Below are positions 13,320 through 24,860 of a stretch of DNA of 64,000 bases, piece after piece. Origin of the DNA: Gymnorhina tibicen (Eukaryota > Chordata > Aves > Passeriformes > Artamidae); the NCBI GenBank assembly GCA_013399875.1, contig VXAZ01002121.1, positions 124,001 to 188,000 on the forward strand. The letters run 5' to 3'. The notes under the pieces were generated by a model. It saw nothing but the letters and a program-made list of their open reading frames with translations. It searched no databases and was not told the DNA's origin. Numbering within the stretch: the first letter of the stretch is position 1; each line of letters starts with the position of its first letter. The position numbers were made by a program, and so were the translations under genes.

Positions 13320-13760
13320 GAAGCACTGACAGACCCTTCTTACTGGGTCCGTTATCAGGCAGTTCCCCTCACTTCAGCCCTCTGTGTAAGAACATGTTCA
13401 ATGGCCCCATTTTAATTGCCAGGCCTGGCTGGGGAGGGCGGGTGGCTAAAGGACAAAGCAGCGGCCGTGAAGGACATTTCTAATCTTATCAGAGGTTCCT
13501 TCAGAGAAAGAAATACAGCTCGTATCTCCACCCCAGTCATTAGTCAGATATAAACAGCCATTTGACTTGACGTGGTTATAAGCCATGTTATCGCCGTCCC
13601 CCGCTCCCGCTTTGTGCCGCTTATCGGGAGATGGATGAGGGCCCAGCACCAATTCCACTTAATGGGGTTACACATATTTCCCAGCAGAGCGTGCGTGGCA
13701 GAGGGATCCACACTCGGGCAGGGAATGATTCACTGCCCTCGCCTTGTGCAGGAGAAAAGG
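13320..13760. promoter_or_regulatory. candidate enhancer / conserved non-coding element with GATA cores
   Basis: This repeat-free block has far more CpG than its surroundings and four TTATC sequences (GATAA on the minus strand) at 13352-13356, 13486-13490, 13588-13592 and 13621-13625. The first two read TGATAA and fit the GATA-factor consensus WGATAR; the other two read CGATAA. TTAATTG and TTAATGG homeodomain-like motifs are also present. No open frame in it looks coding. Together these suggest a distal regulatory element; the evidence is motif content only, and conservation cannot be judged from one sequence. A GC-rich exon of an unannotated non-coding transcript is the alternative. Confidence 0.4.
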
Positions 13761-13779
13761 CTGTGAACGGGAAGTTCTT

Positions 13780-14330
13780 ATACAAATAAGACTAATTCTC
13801 CTTGTACAACTCATCCTCTTCTAAGGACCCACAGCAGCAAAGCTTTTTCATTTCTTCCCCTTTTTTTGCCCAGTATTTTCAAATAAATAAATGCAACAGA
13901 CCACAGTTTCCAATTATAATTCAGTAGTTAAGTTTTTCATTCAAACTGCATTCTGAGGGTAAGGGTTTCCTTATCCTAGTCCTTCTGGTTTTCAGATTTT
14001 AGAAAATATTTTAAAAAAATTATAAAAACTATGTCACAGAAATTTTACAGATCCTTCTAATTTATTATTCCCAAATATTATCATCTGCAATTTTTTAGTA
14101 ATAACTGTAATATATACCACAAACTTAAGAAGTTAAATCTTCTATTTATATTGCAAATATTTGCATTTTAACCATTTTAATTGAGTCTTATGCTGCATAA
14201 AACTAATTTTCAAAAACTTAATTTTCTGTATTAATTTGTATTTTATGTTTAAGTTATTACTTTTTTGCACTAAAATATCAATAACACACAAGTAATTATT
14301 TTTCCAAATTGTAGCTTACAGATTTCCACG
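13780..14330. other. very AT-rich stretch
   Basis: This stretch is dominated by A- and T-runs (TTTTAAAAAAATTATAAAAA and similar near 14005-14030). No gene, and no single tandem period. It contrasts sharply with the CpG-bearing block just to the left. Confidence 0.7.
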
Positions 14331-17300
14331 TTTCAACTATCTACAACTGCTCAAGACTTCCTCCATTTCCACAGCATTAATAAAGGGGCAAGAGTCTAGA
14401 AAGTCACATAATTTACAGTTGTTAAAACATCATGAGTTTCAAAGTAACTGAGTTACCTCAAATCTACTGGTTACTTGCAAAGGATTAATAAACGGAAATT
14501 TAGCAGAAGAAACATAACACTAATAAGATACACAGAAATTATATTTCAGTTATCATATCCTCCATGCTCCTTTTAGTGTTTCATTGCAAACTACTACTAA
14601 AATTAAAAAATTAAAAATAAAGATACCAGAATGGTTTTTTTTCCCCCATTTTTCCCCCTCAACTTCAATTCCCTTTCAGGGAAGCTGCAGATTCCAATCT
14701 TCTTTCTCACTTGCTTATGCCAGATCCATCTTATTTTCCTTACTTTGGCTGCAGAATCACTCATCTCCAGAGGGCTGTGCTCAGAACCCAGCCCAGTCCC
14801 CTCCAATCTGCCCACACTGGTTTGTGCCTCAGAACTCCAGAAGAGGAGAGGATCTGTAAATTCAATTATCCCAATGGAAATAGAGGGCAACTACAACTCC
14901 CACAAATCCTCTGCAGGCCCTTGGGGATTTGTGAAGGGACCCTCTACATCCCTTGGATGTTTGCTGCTCCTTTCCAACAGCCTTGTCCTATTCACTCTAC
15001 TGTCCCATTACAAGCAATTAAACCTGAGATTTTACATAATGACAAAAACAGTCAAAGGGAGCCAGGTGACTCCCAATATTCTTACCAAATTCCAGCTGAA
15101 AATTCCAGCTGTAGCCACCAGCATGTAACACACTCTGAGTACACAGGGTGGCACTGCTAAAGGAGTGCTCTGCTGCTAGAAAGCAAAATCAAAATCTCTA
15201 TTAAAACTAATATTGTACATTACCCTGGCAAAGCTAAAAGTCCAACTGGGACAAGACAGACCAACAAGAGAAGTAACAAAATGGAAATCAGCTGGTGAAT
15301 GCAGCCAGGATATACAGGCAACTCCTTGGGGAGAAGGAGGTTTCTGAACTGATAATAACTGAGATGAAAACGAGTCACAGTCATGCTTTTACAGCAGTAT
15401 TTCCTGTCTGCAGGTGTTACTTTGCACTGCAACAAGGCTGGGATCAGCTGTCTGAACATAAATGTCTGGTGCCAATTCTGACACTGGGACACCCAGCCTG
15501 GGCTCCATCTGCTCCTTCAGTAGCACAACCTGGAAATCCAAGGTCAGATCGATCAGATCCCATTGAAGATGATGCAAAGTGGAAAATATTTTGAAGTATA
15601 AAGCCATGTGAACCATTATTTTCCAACTATTCTTTTTATTTCTCTATTTCTAGTTGCACAGATTGCACTTATTTCAATTATTAACTCTGCTGATATTTTA
15701 GCTATTATGCAGCAAGCAGCTATCAGCAAGTCTGTTTGCCTCTTTTCTCTGTCAAGTCACTCTTTTGTGCAGAAATTTGAGTAATGTCCTACTGAAATAA
15801 ATAAAGCCAATACACTGCTAAGTTATTTATCAGCATTCTACCAGTGCCTTTTTCATCCCATTTGCAAAAATACATTTTGCTTACTATGAAATGTTGAAGA
15901 CAGAGGCTTAGGAGATACATGATTTGTACTTGGCACATAATGACTATTATGTTCCTTACACAAAGCTCATCGTTACCTCCTGCTTTTTTCATGACAGGAC
16001 AACTATGGCATCGTAATTAGGTTTTGAGTAAAGCGCTTCCCTCCACCAAAAGTCCAAACTTCCACACATTTCTACCTGAGGACTCAATAAAAAGCAAAAA
16101 TAGACAATAAAAAGAAGCTAGCATACTCTAAATATATATATTTGACTATATTTACAATGTGCAAAGCTGCTATTTAAAAAACCCTGTGAAATTCAACTCC
16201 CATTCTAATTCCAGAACTTTGTTTCTAAAAATATAATACTCAAGAAGTAAAAAACACTATCTAAAACGTCCCATGCATTTGATTTCCATGCAATTGTCCA
16301 TTTGCAATCTGCAACTGCTTTATGTTTTAACTAAAGATTCAAAACATGTTTTTTACTGGTTTTAGTCCGTGAATTATAACAAAACCTGAAAAATCTAGTT
16401 GTGTTTAGTGAGGAAACTATGAGCTCATTTTTCAAACTTTGGGTCAGGAGCAACGTCACTTAGTGTACACAGGAAAGACACCCAGCACATCCTATAAAAC
16501 ATAGTTATGAAAAAGATAGAAGGAATCCACTGTAGTTTGACTCTTGACCATAACACTATTCACTTTTTTAAGGGGAGGGAAAAAAAAAAACCCACAAAAC
16601 ACCCAACACAATACAAAATTCATGCAAAGTAACAGAGCTGTCAGATAAAAAATTGTTATATGTCTGCAGCACATAACTAATAAAAATTTGGTTTTATTTT
16701 AAAGATATATAATAAGAAAACTCAAAATGAGGCTGTTAATTCATCTTGATGCAAATAAAATCAATGCAGCTGATTTTATATCACAGTTTCTGAAATGTTA
16801 AGCCATTAAATCTAAACCAAAAAAACCAAACCACACCCAACCAAAACCCCATCCACTAACAGAGATAAAACTGTTACAGAACACACCAAATTATGCTGAA
16901 AAGTGAAGCCGCAACTGTCTAGTACACCTGGAATTACGATCCATATGAATCCATATTATGATCCATTATCAATTTTAGCACTTAGTATAGAATGCTTTGT
17001 CATTGTCTAATACTGGGACTAGAACTAAATGATAATTTCCACTTGTTACAAACAAACTTTATTTCCCAAACAGTATTTTATAGTTCGGAACCACAAAAAT
17101 ACATATTTTTGACATTTTTCTTTTCTGGTCATAGATTAAGTAGCAAAGTTAATTACATTTAAATAATTTTCAGTAAATCTAAGTAAGTTACTGAACTCTC
17201 ATTGCTGGTGGCACTAAAAATACCAAAGAGATGCTTTTGACAACGAGTAGACAAGGCAAATTTTCCATGTCATTGTCATATAAATGATAAAGCAGGCTGC

Positions 17301-18239
17301 CAAGAAACCCCTCAGTACAGACTCTCTGGATCTGGGAACTATTTTATACTTCTCTGCATAACTCAGGCACTGCTGAACTCACTGAACAAGCTACAATAGA
17401 GATTTCCCAGAGCATGCCAGCAAATCCACAAGGGTAATATAAGCAGCACTCGAAGAACACGTCTTTTAAACTTCAAAATAAAGATCTTCAGAAGCTCATG
17501 TAATTGCCTGGAATCTCTGGAGTCAGTTCAGCCAACAAATTCTGTCAGAGGATTTCCTCCCAGAGAAGGGTCACCTTAAAGACTAACAAGAGAAGACAGC
17601 AAGTCCATTAGATCGAGTGACCAAATCCACCACCAGCTTGACATTTAGATACAAGGCAGGAAAGGTGTCCGAAAATTAAGAAGCTGTTAACTGGGCCAAG
17701 ACTAACACCCAAAAAGAGTAAAGAAGTGCAATGAAATTGGATATCAATCTATTAGTGGCAGCCCTGGAATGGCTTGTAACACCAAGTAAAAGAGGATAGA
17801 TGGAGCAAGGAAAACACAAACTCAAGTCAGCTGTCCAGTAAGTCACTGAGAAAAGCAAGCCCTGTAATGCCTGTAAGCCTCAGGAGACAAGTTCATTAGG
17901 ATTCTAACACACAAAACAGGAGGCTGGACACTGCAGTGCTTGTTTCTTGCTGAAACGTTCAGTTCTTGCAACAGTTAGTACACATATAAGGGGTAAAGTC
18001 ACATACACTGCAGTGGCAATTTATTTATCCTAAAATTTTTGTGCATAACACCTCTCCCCCCAGCCCCATGAAATATCAAATCCTCTCTGTAGCTCCCAAA
18101 GAACAAAAAGGAATGCAATGCAGGCAGCACTTGGAAGAACAAGCCAGGAAAATTCTGGCCTACATGACAGGGCATCTCTTTAAAGCACCACAATAAAACC
18201 ATAAAGGGACATTAGAGACAGACATTTAACTGAAACTCC
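14331..18239. other. single-copy non-coding DNA, no gene recognised
   Basis: Several overlapping frames lie at 14584-15160 (up to 165 codons on plus, 14631-15128), but they overlap in two frames and on both strands. They are rich in Ser, Leu and Pro and carry no domain I know. Two A/C-rich tracts occur at 16580-16612 and 16814-16853. At 16930-16970 the sequence repeats short ATCCATA-like units, probably a decayed short tandem repeat. Confidence 0.55.
16580..16853. repeat. pair of A/C-rich low-complexity tracts
   Basis: Two tracts (16580-16612 and 16814-16853) start with an A-run and continue as CCCACAAAACACCC- and CCAAACCACACCC-like sequence. The sequence between them is ordinary. Confidence 0.75.
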
Positions 18240-18560
18240 GGGTAATATCCTCCACTGGGAGTATTAGCACTTAATTGGGAACAAACTAAGTGACTGACTT
18301 AATTCTGATATATTGCACCATCTGTAGAGCCCAGGTTATAATTGATAGGCCAGCTGGATGTAAAACAAGGTACAGCATGTGAAATACTGTACTGTTTCTC
18401 ACTCATTATTACTTTGCTAAACTGTTAAAGTTTAAATTGTCCTTTCCATTAAATGGGCATTGTTTCATACTTATTCCTTGTTAATTAACATGTTATGAAA
18501 TAGGTCATGGCTTTCAGTACATGACAAGACTATTACTCTGAAAATCTCCTTGTTTTCTCT
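18240..18560. promoter_or_regulatory. candidate conserved non-coding element
   Basis: This is repeat-free sequence with CTTAATTGGG, TTATAATTGATAGG and TTGTTAATTAACATG homeodomain-type motifs and E-boxes (CATCTG, CAGCTGG). It has no coding frame. Assignment rests on motif density only. Confidence 0.25.
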
Positions 18561-19736
18561 TTCCACTGTAAAATTACCTTAACAGTACACATGAAAGAGG
18601 TCATGGAGTTGCTCGTGACCATGATCCTGTGCAAACACATGAGTAAGTTAAAGGAATTTCTCAATTCTTACGCGAGCTCTGACAAACTGTAAAACAAACT
18701 CTGATTCACTTTTCAGCCTAGGCTACCCTTAATACAGAAGCAGTAAGGTGAAAATCAGTTTGGGACTAGTGAAGCCTGTAGCACTTTTTGCTGGGGTAGT
18801 TTGATCTGAGAACCATAAAGTTGGCTTATTCTAAAATATGGGCAACTTTGCAAACCTCTTACATGTATTTTGTTACACATTTCAGTAGCTGGTCAAGAGT
18901 GCCTGGACTTTGGAACAGGTTTCCTCCTATTTAGTATAAAATCTAAAGGGATTAACCTGAAAGTCCCAATAGCAATAGCAGATGTGGAATAAGACATTTT
19001 GACCATCTTGCTTTCAATGGTATGAAACCATTCTCACCAAGGAATTTACCTTTTTTACCTAGCTGTAAGGCAAAGGAAAATAATTTTAATATGACCTTAT
19101 ATAAATCCCTACTGCCTTAGTACAAAATAAAAGTTATTGTAATAAACGGGCTATTGATGGATTTCATGATTTATATCTATTTGCATGAATGTAATAGGGG
19201 AAACAGTGCAGTTAAATAAAGAAACTATAGAATTCCAACTCACTGATTGTGAGTAGAAAAATTATCAATGGTTAATTGCAGGGAGATGTCTCCCCTGATG
19301 GTAAGGTAGGATCTAACAGGTCGATTCCCACTTTTATGTTGATTACAGAACTCTCAGTGTGTGTCCCAAGCTGTGGCAGCCCCAAATGCAGCGATCTCCA
19401 TCACTGCCTCATATTCCCCTTCAAACACACGATGTCAGGAGCTGCTTTCATCCCTTGAGCTGATACTGCTAAAGCAAGCAGCATGACAGAAGTTAATTAA
19501 AAGAAATAAATACAGCACAAGTGTTGAAACCACAAAATTCATGATCTGCCATGCAACAAAAAAACCAACAGCTCACTTTACGTGTTGATTTGTGCTCTTC
19601 TCTGAGACATGAGGAACTCGTCTGCATTCCAAAATCGTATTGATACCCTTCATTATGCTGTTCCTGTCATCTAACCAAACACATGTGGAAGTTATTTGGG
19701 CTCTGAAAGAGTGGAATTACATTTGAATTTTTTTTT

Positions 19737-19751
19737 GTTGTTGTTGTTGTT
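19737..19751. repeat. (GTT)5 microsatellite
   Basis: Five GTT units follow a run of T, and a further T-run comes after them. Confidence 0.85.
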
Positions 19752-22220
19752 TTTGCAGAAAAACAGAAACACATCTAGAGAACAGTGGTTTTCAAAAGAA
19801 ACTTGGGAGCAAGTTTATCTCATAAATGCTTCTCTGGTGTTTCAAACATTTTCTAGGGGAAACAAAAAGAACTTGAAGCTTCTTATCACCTGAACCATAC
19901 TGCAAAAGGTCACTGCAGATAGATCAGAGTCAGAGCAGCAGCCATTATTAAGCTCCAAATGGCCTGGATTCTTCCATTTTTCAGTGGTGAAATTTTGTCC
20001 AACATCGATTAAATCTATTATACAAGCCACTGCTTCATGTCCTGCACACACCAGGAAATCTCAACACAAGCACAGAAATACCAGGTCAGTGGGATCTACA
20101 CCTAAACTTTAAGTATACACTCTGATTTAACATTTGTTTTCTCACTTAGCAAGAGGACCCAAGAAAATCACCACAGTTAAGAACCCTTTTTCTTTGGCTT
20201 TTATGGATTCTGTGCAGCTCCCCACAAGGAAGTTAATCAATAAACAGCAGCCACGCTGGGAAGGGGCCATGGTGCTGAATGTTGCACTGTTACATCATGG
20301 AGCACATCCAAACCCAATCCCAGAGAAAAGGCTCCGGGAGCATGTGCAGTTCCTGGGTTTATGGCTGACATACTGATATCATAATAAATAAGCAGTATGT
20401 CCCATGACCAACATTTAGGTGCAAGGAAGGCAACCTACCAGGTCAATAAATATTTAAACACACCTATGTAGAAACAGAGAAAAAAGATTATTTAGAAATG
20501 CAACTTGTATTATTTCTAATTTTTATCAAGTGTGTTGCCACAATGCAGGGCAGCATCTCTCCAGGCTGCTTGGAATTTAAGGCACACAGCAGCATAAACA
20601 AAGATAACCTGAAATTAAAATCATAAACCAATTGATAAGCAGGGATATGGTTTGAAAGATGAAAGATAACAAAGCACCACATGCAAATCCAGTTCTAACT
20701 CTAATGTAATGTAATATATACACGTTTTAATTGCTTACTTCAGTAAAAGCACAACAAGGCAAAGAACAAAAACACATCAGATGGAATTTACTCTTGTTCT
20801 TACATTTTCAGACTTAATTAGAAATATTTTTGGGCACACAAATAACATTTGCTACAAAATTTCAATAACAAAATATGTTATGATTAATCTTTACAAAGAT
20901 GAAAACAAAACTCTTTATACTTTAAAAATGCATCTGATATGAATATAAATGTATGATTTATTCCAACCAACCTTGCCTTATTACAAAGTAATAATTAGGA
21001 AAGATTATGACACAAAGTGGAAGGAGGGGCCTGACTTTTAGCCAAAGGGAATACAGAAATAAATCAAGGAATTTTAAAAATTGAAGCAACAGCAGGCTGC
21101 AATTTTGGCTACCATTAAGCACATTTTACTATTCACAGCAATTTCTGGTAACAATAGATTTAAAAATAGGTGGTTTCATACTAAAAACTGGACAGTAATG
21201 TACATCTTTATTTACACTTAAAGCTGTGTCAGTGGCTCAGTATTCTGTCATGATATTCCTTTCCCGTCTCACCAGTTTCAAATATTAATAATTTTTGGTA
21301 AAAGAAAAATAATTTTACTATCTCTAAAGAGGAAAAAAAGAAGTCCACAAACCTCTTCTCCAAAACCATAAAAAACCCCCATATTACCCTTACTTACCAG
21401 CTTCCTACCACAGTGATTTTGCACATAACTATAATACTGAAATTAAGGCACATACAACCACTAACACAGACAAGGTTCTTTGACTGGGATATTTAAGAAG
21501 AAATCCTAAGGAAAACTTCGCTTTTCTGTAAGCATTTGCCTCACTGATTCTGTTTTGTATCTCAGTGCTGGTTTATATCTTTAGGTATATTAGGAGAGGT
21601 ATTTACAGCAAAATGCTGAGGGACATCAGATCAAAGAGACAGTGACAAGCCTACAGAGTTTTCTAAAACCGGATCCCAGGAGAAGCTCAGTAGCTTTGAC
21701 TACCCCATGCCCCAAGGAGAACCAAAAGATCTGATTTCAAGCCCAGCTTCTTTTCCACAGAGCCAACACATCTCCAGCAAGCTGAACACCAGTCCCCTGT
21801 CACTGAGAGACAAAAGAGCTCCAGTAATGCACAAAACTCAGCAAGCCTGAATCTCTACGACAGCATTTCATTCCATGCCACGGCTCTGTGACACAGCTCC
21901 ATTTCCTCCTCCTGCCTGAAGGGACTTGCAGGACATCACATTTCTGCAGGTCTGCAGATCACATCTGCTTCCTCCTGCTTCTACAGGAGTGCAAATGCAG
22001 CCCAGTCCAGCGCTGCGTGGGTGCTTCCCCACTGCTCAGGAAAATCAGATTCAAGAAAACACAGACTACTAACCCCAGTCCCTGGACAGTCTGTCTGCAG
22101 GAGCCCCAGAGCCCTGCAAACAGCCTGTCTTTGCTGCACAGCTCTGCACAGAGCCCCTGATTCACAGCCCAAGTCAAGGCAGCAGCCTTAGCTTCCCTAC
22201 CTGCTTTAATAAAACATATT

Positions 22221-22245
22221 AAAAAAAAAAAAAAAAACCAAACAT
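22221..22245. repeat. A17 run passing into A/C sequence
   Basis: Seventeen A are followed by CCAAACAT. The run lies on the plus strand and belongs to the same class as the other A/C tracts. Confidence 0.85.
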
Positions 22246-22439
22246 AAAACTGATCAACATCAAGAAAGCAAGACATGGAAGGTTCATTTTTCAAGTCTGA
22301 TCAGACTGGGGAACTACTTGTTGGTGCCTGTTCTGGACTAAGGGAGGGATAAATAGGGGATCAAAGAGAAAAGTGACAGAACAGCAGAGGGGAAAAAGAA
22401 AATGAAAGACAGTTTGTGGGGGGGAGGTGAAGAATAGGG

Positions 22440-22930
22440 CAAAACAGTACAGAACAGGCCCATCTGAGTAACATTTTTTATTTTAAGAGCCCCTTGGCTA
22501 TGCCTTGGCTCAGCTTTATCTGCAGGATATATAATTTCTCACAAATTTTCCTGCAGTAGCCTTTTGATGAGGTGGCACAGTAATAAATGGGGAGATAATT
22601 TGATGTGTTGAACTTTTATTGCTAGTGAGGAATAAAAGGATTTTCAGCTCCCTGGCTGAGTCTGCAGTACTGACAGCTGGAGCGGGGAGGGAGAGCTCCC
22701 CCAGATTAAACCACAGAAGGAGAATAGGTATGGATTTCCCATAAAAATAACTTCAGTGATAAAACACAGCAGCACTGAGTACCTGTAAGAATTAAACCGC
22801 GATTACCAACTGAGTTTATGAAGCTGGCCTATCATTCTCAAACAAGTGAAAGACGGGGAACATGCACACACGCGCTGTTCTCCCAAGTAGTGGGAATTCA
22901 CTGGAGCTCTTTTCGTCCCTGGAAGATGTG
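22440..22930. promoter_or_regulatory. candidate conserved non-coding element
   Basis: This repeat-free block contains CAGTAATAAATGG, GATAATTTGATG, CTTTTATTGC, GACAGCTGGAGC and a TTAAACCGCGATTACC segment, with scattered CpGs in its right half. No coding frame stands out. The mixture of homeodomain-like and E-box-like motifs in non-repetitive DNA is what one sees in developmental enhancers, but this is an impression and not a measurement. Confidence 0.3.
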
Positions 22931-23818
22931 AGCGCTCAGCAGGGAGCCCTCAGGGTGCAGCCCACATGCCCCAAACCTCTGCTCACTGCAAGGATCACTC
23001 CCCACTCCACTGTGTGTGTAGGCTGACCCAGCTCACTTACACTGATTTCACTGTTTTCACGTGCTTATGAAAGTAACTGAAGAGACTCCAAAGAATAATG
23101 GATTTGAGAGGTTCTAGGGAAGAAAGAATTGAAAAAAAACCCCACAAACAACTATTTGGTTTTACTGTTCATCGTTACCGAGGTTCTGTGCCTGTGTCCA
23201 GCACTGGGGCTGGGGGGACTCTGGGAGAGCAAGGGATGCTCTGTGCTGGGCACCGCCTGTCCTAGACACCCACCCTGGGCACCCTGAGCTTCAAGCCAGG
23301 CTGGCAGGGCCATGGGGGAACATCTGTGACAGAGGACAAAGCCCAGCAGGTCGAGAGAAAGGGAGAGGAAGGACTGGGGACCAGCCGAGGAGCCCCAGGG
23401 CAGAGCCCCACAGCAGGGAATGCCTCCTTAGCGAATGCCAAACTCTCCTTTAACAACAGCTCACTTTGGAAAGTACAACTGCTTTACCTGGGCTTCCAGC
23501 CTGCTTTATAGCCCACCACCTTAAGCACAAGTTCTAGTTAATGATGACAAAATGATAGAGGATGTATATGAGACATCTCAGGATGGCTTATGATTTACAT
23601 AACATTTACATTCTTCAAATTCACAGAGCTGATTCTGAGTACAATATTCTGTCTTAACATATCTGCCTGTGCGGTTACAACACACACAATCAATTCTGAA
23701 TGTTGATTTGAATTACTGAAGGGTAATTGAAAAGTAGCTCATTGACACTGAGAAGGCAAACAAACTGTTAATGTTAATTCTTCTGAGTACATCTCACCAA
23801 GGATACTAGCATGGGGGA

Positions 23819-23834
23819 ATATATATATATATAT
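23819..23834. repeat. (AT)8 microsatellite
   Basis: Eight AT units in a row. Confidence 0.9.
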
Positions 23835-24239
23835 CTATGAACAGAGATACAGTTTAAAACAGTAATAAAGAATTTTTTTTAATACTAAATAACAAATATC
23901 ATTTACACATTAAGGAAAATTAGTTAAGCCTTAGGAAACTCACTTTTGACCCTTTCAAAAGAAAAAAGAGAAAAAAGCAAATAGGCTATAATTCACCCTT
24001 CACGTGTGGTTTAGAAAACATATTTAATGATCTCCCCCCTTCCCCGTAACATTCAAATTGCCAGTTAAAGACACAAGAAAAACAACTATTTTGAAGTATA
24101 TTGAAGAGCCTTTCAATATATTTGCGGTTTAAGATATACTAATACTATGAATGATTATATCATTATTTTTCAGATTTAAAATTAAGTAGGCTTAATTACT
24201 TAATCTCTTGTGCTATGTCCTGAAATTCCAACGCCTCCT

Positions 24240-24860
24240 CTTTGAGCATATTTTTCCTCAAGATCCCCCGCGGAGGACAGGCAGATACAAGCCAGCCCCA
24301 GCAGAGAGCGCACTTGCTGTTTCAATGAGCAGGGTTTGCACACACCGCGGGGTCACACCGAGCTCAATACAGGCGCTTCTTGCAGAAAAAAAAAACCGGA
24401 ACAAAACCAACAACAAAAACCCCACACAAAGCAAAACAAAACAAACCCACTATTTTTCCTACTCTTTATTACTAGTTTTAATCGACCAAATAACTCGAGA
24501 AACACAACCGCTCTGAACAGTAACTCCGTTACTGTGCGCCAAGTCCAGCAGCACACAGAAAGATCGCTTTAAGCTCAGCACAGATTCCGAACGTATGTGC
24601 TCATGTGCCACACCCCGGGCAGAGCGGATTTCTGCCCAGATTCCTCCGGGGCAGTGGGGCTGTTTAACCCCAAAGCTGCAGCTCAGGGCTGGCAGGGTCC
24701 CGAGCTGTCCCCCCGAGCAAAGCAAGCATTGCAGCTGTCCCCGCGGCACACCGGGCACTGAGCAGAGCAGCAGGAGTGTGGACTGCAGGCCAGCACTCCT
24801 GGTTCCTCAAATCCAGATGCCAGCATCTTTCCAAAGCGTGCTGTGACCTTCAGCATCCAT
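24240..24860. other. GC-rich, CpG-bearing patches
   Basis: Two GC-rich segments (24240-24380 and 24590-24860) flank an A/C-rich low-complexity tract at 24386-24450. CpGs are more frequent than in the surrounding DNA. They are too short and too patchy for a classical CpG island, and I see no promoter elements or exon. Confidence 0.5.
24386..24450. repeat. A/C-rich low-complexity tract
   Basis: Ten A are followed by a long A/C stretch with AACAAAAACC and AAACAAAACAAACCC units. Confidence 0.8.

Larger units (their letters stand above)
18561..22439. other. single-copy non-coding DNA, no gene recognised
   Basis: No gene is seen. A (GTT)5 microsatellite lies at 19737-19751 after a T-run, and a 17-base A-run at 22221-22237 is followed by CCAAAC. 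Overlapping frames around 21888-22294 (90 and 111 codons on opposite strands) have no recognisable content. Confidence 0.55.

Noticed and set aside
14631..15128. 165-codon open frame on the plus strand
   Set aside because: Overlapped by a 149-codon frame in another phase and by minus frames; composition typical of chance.
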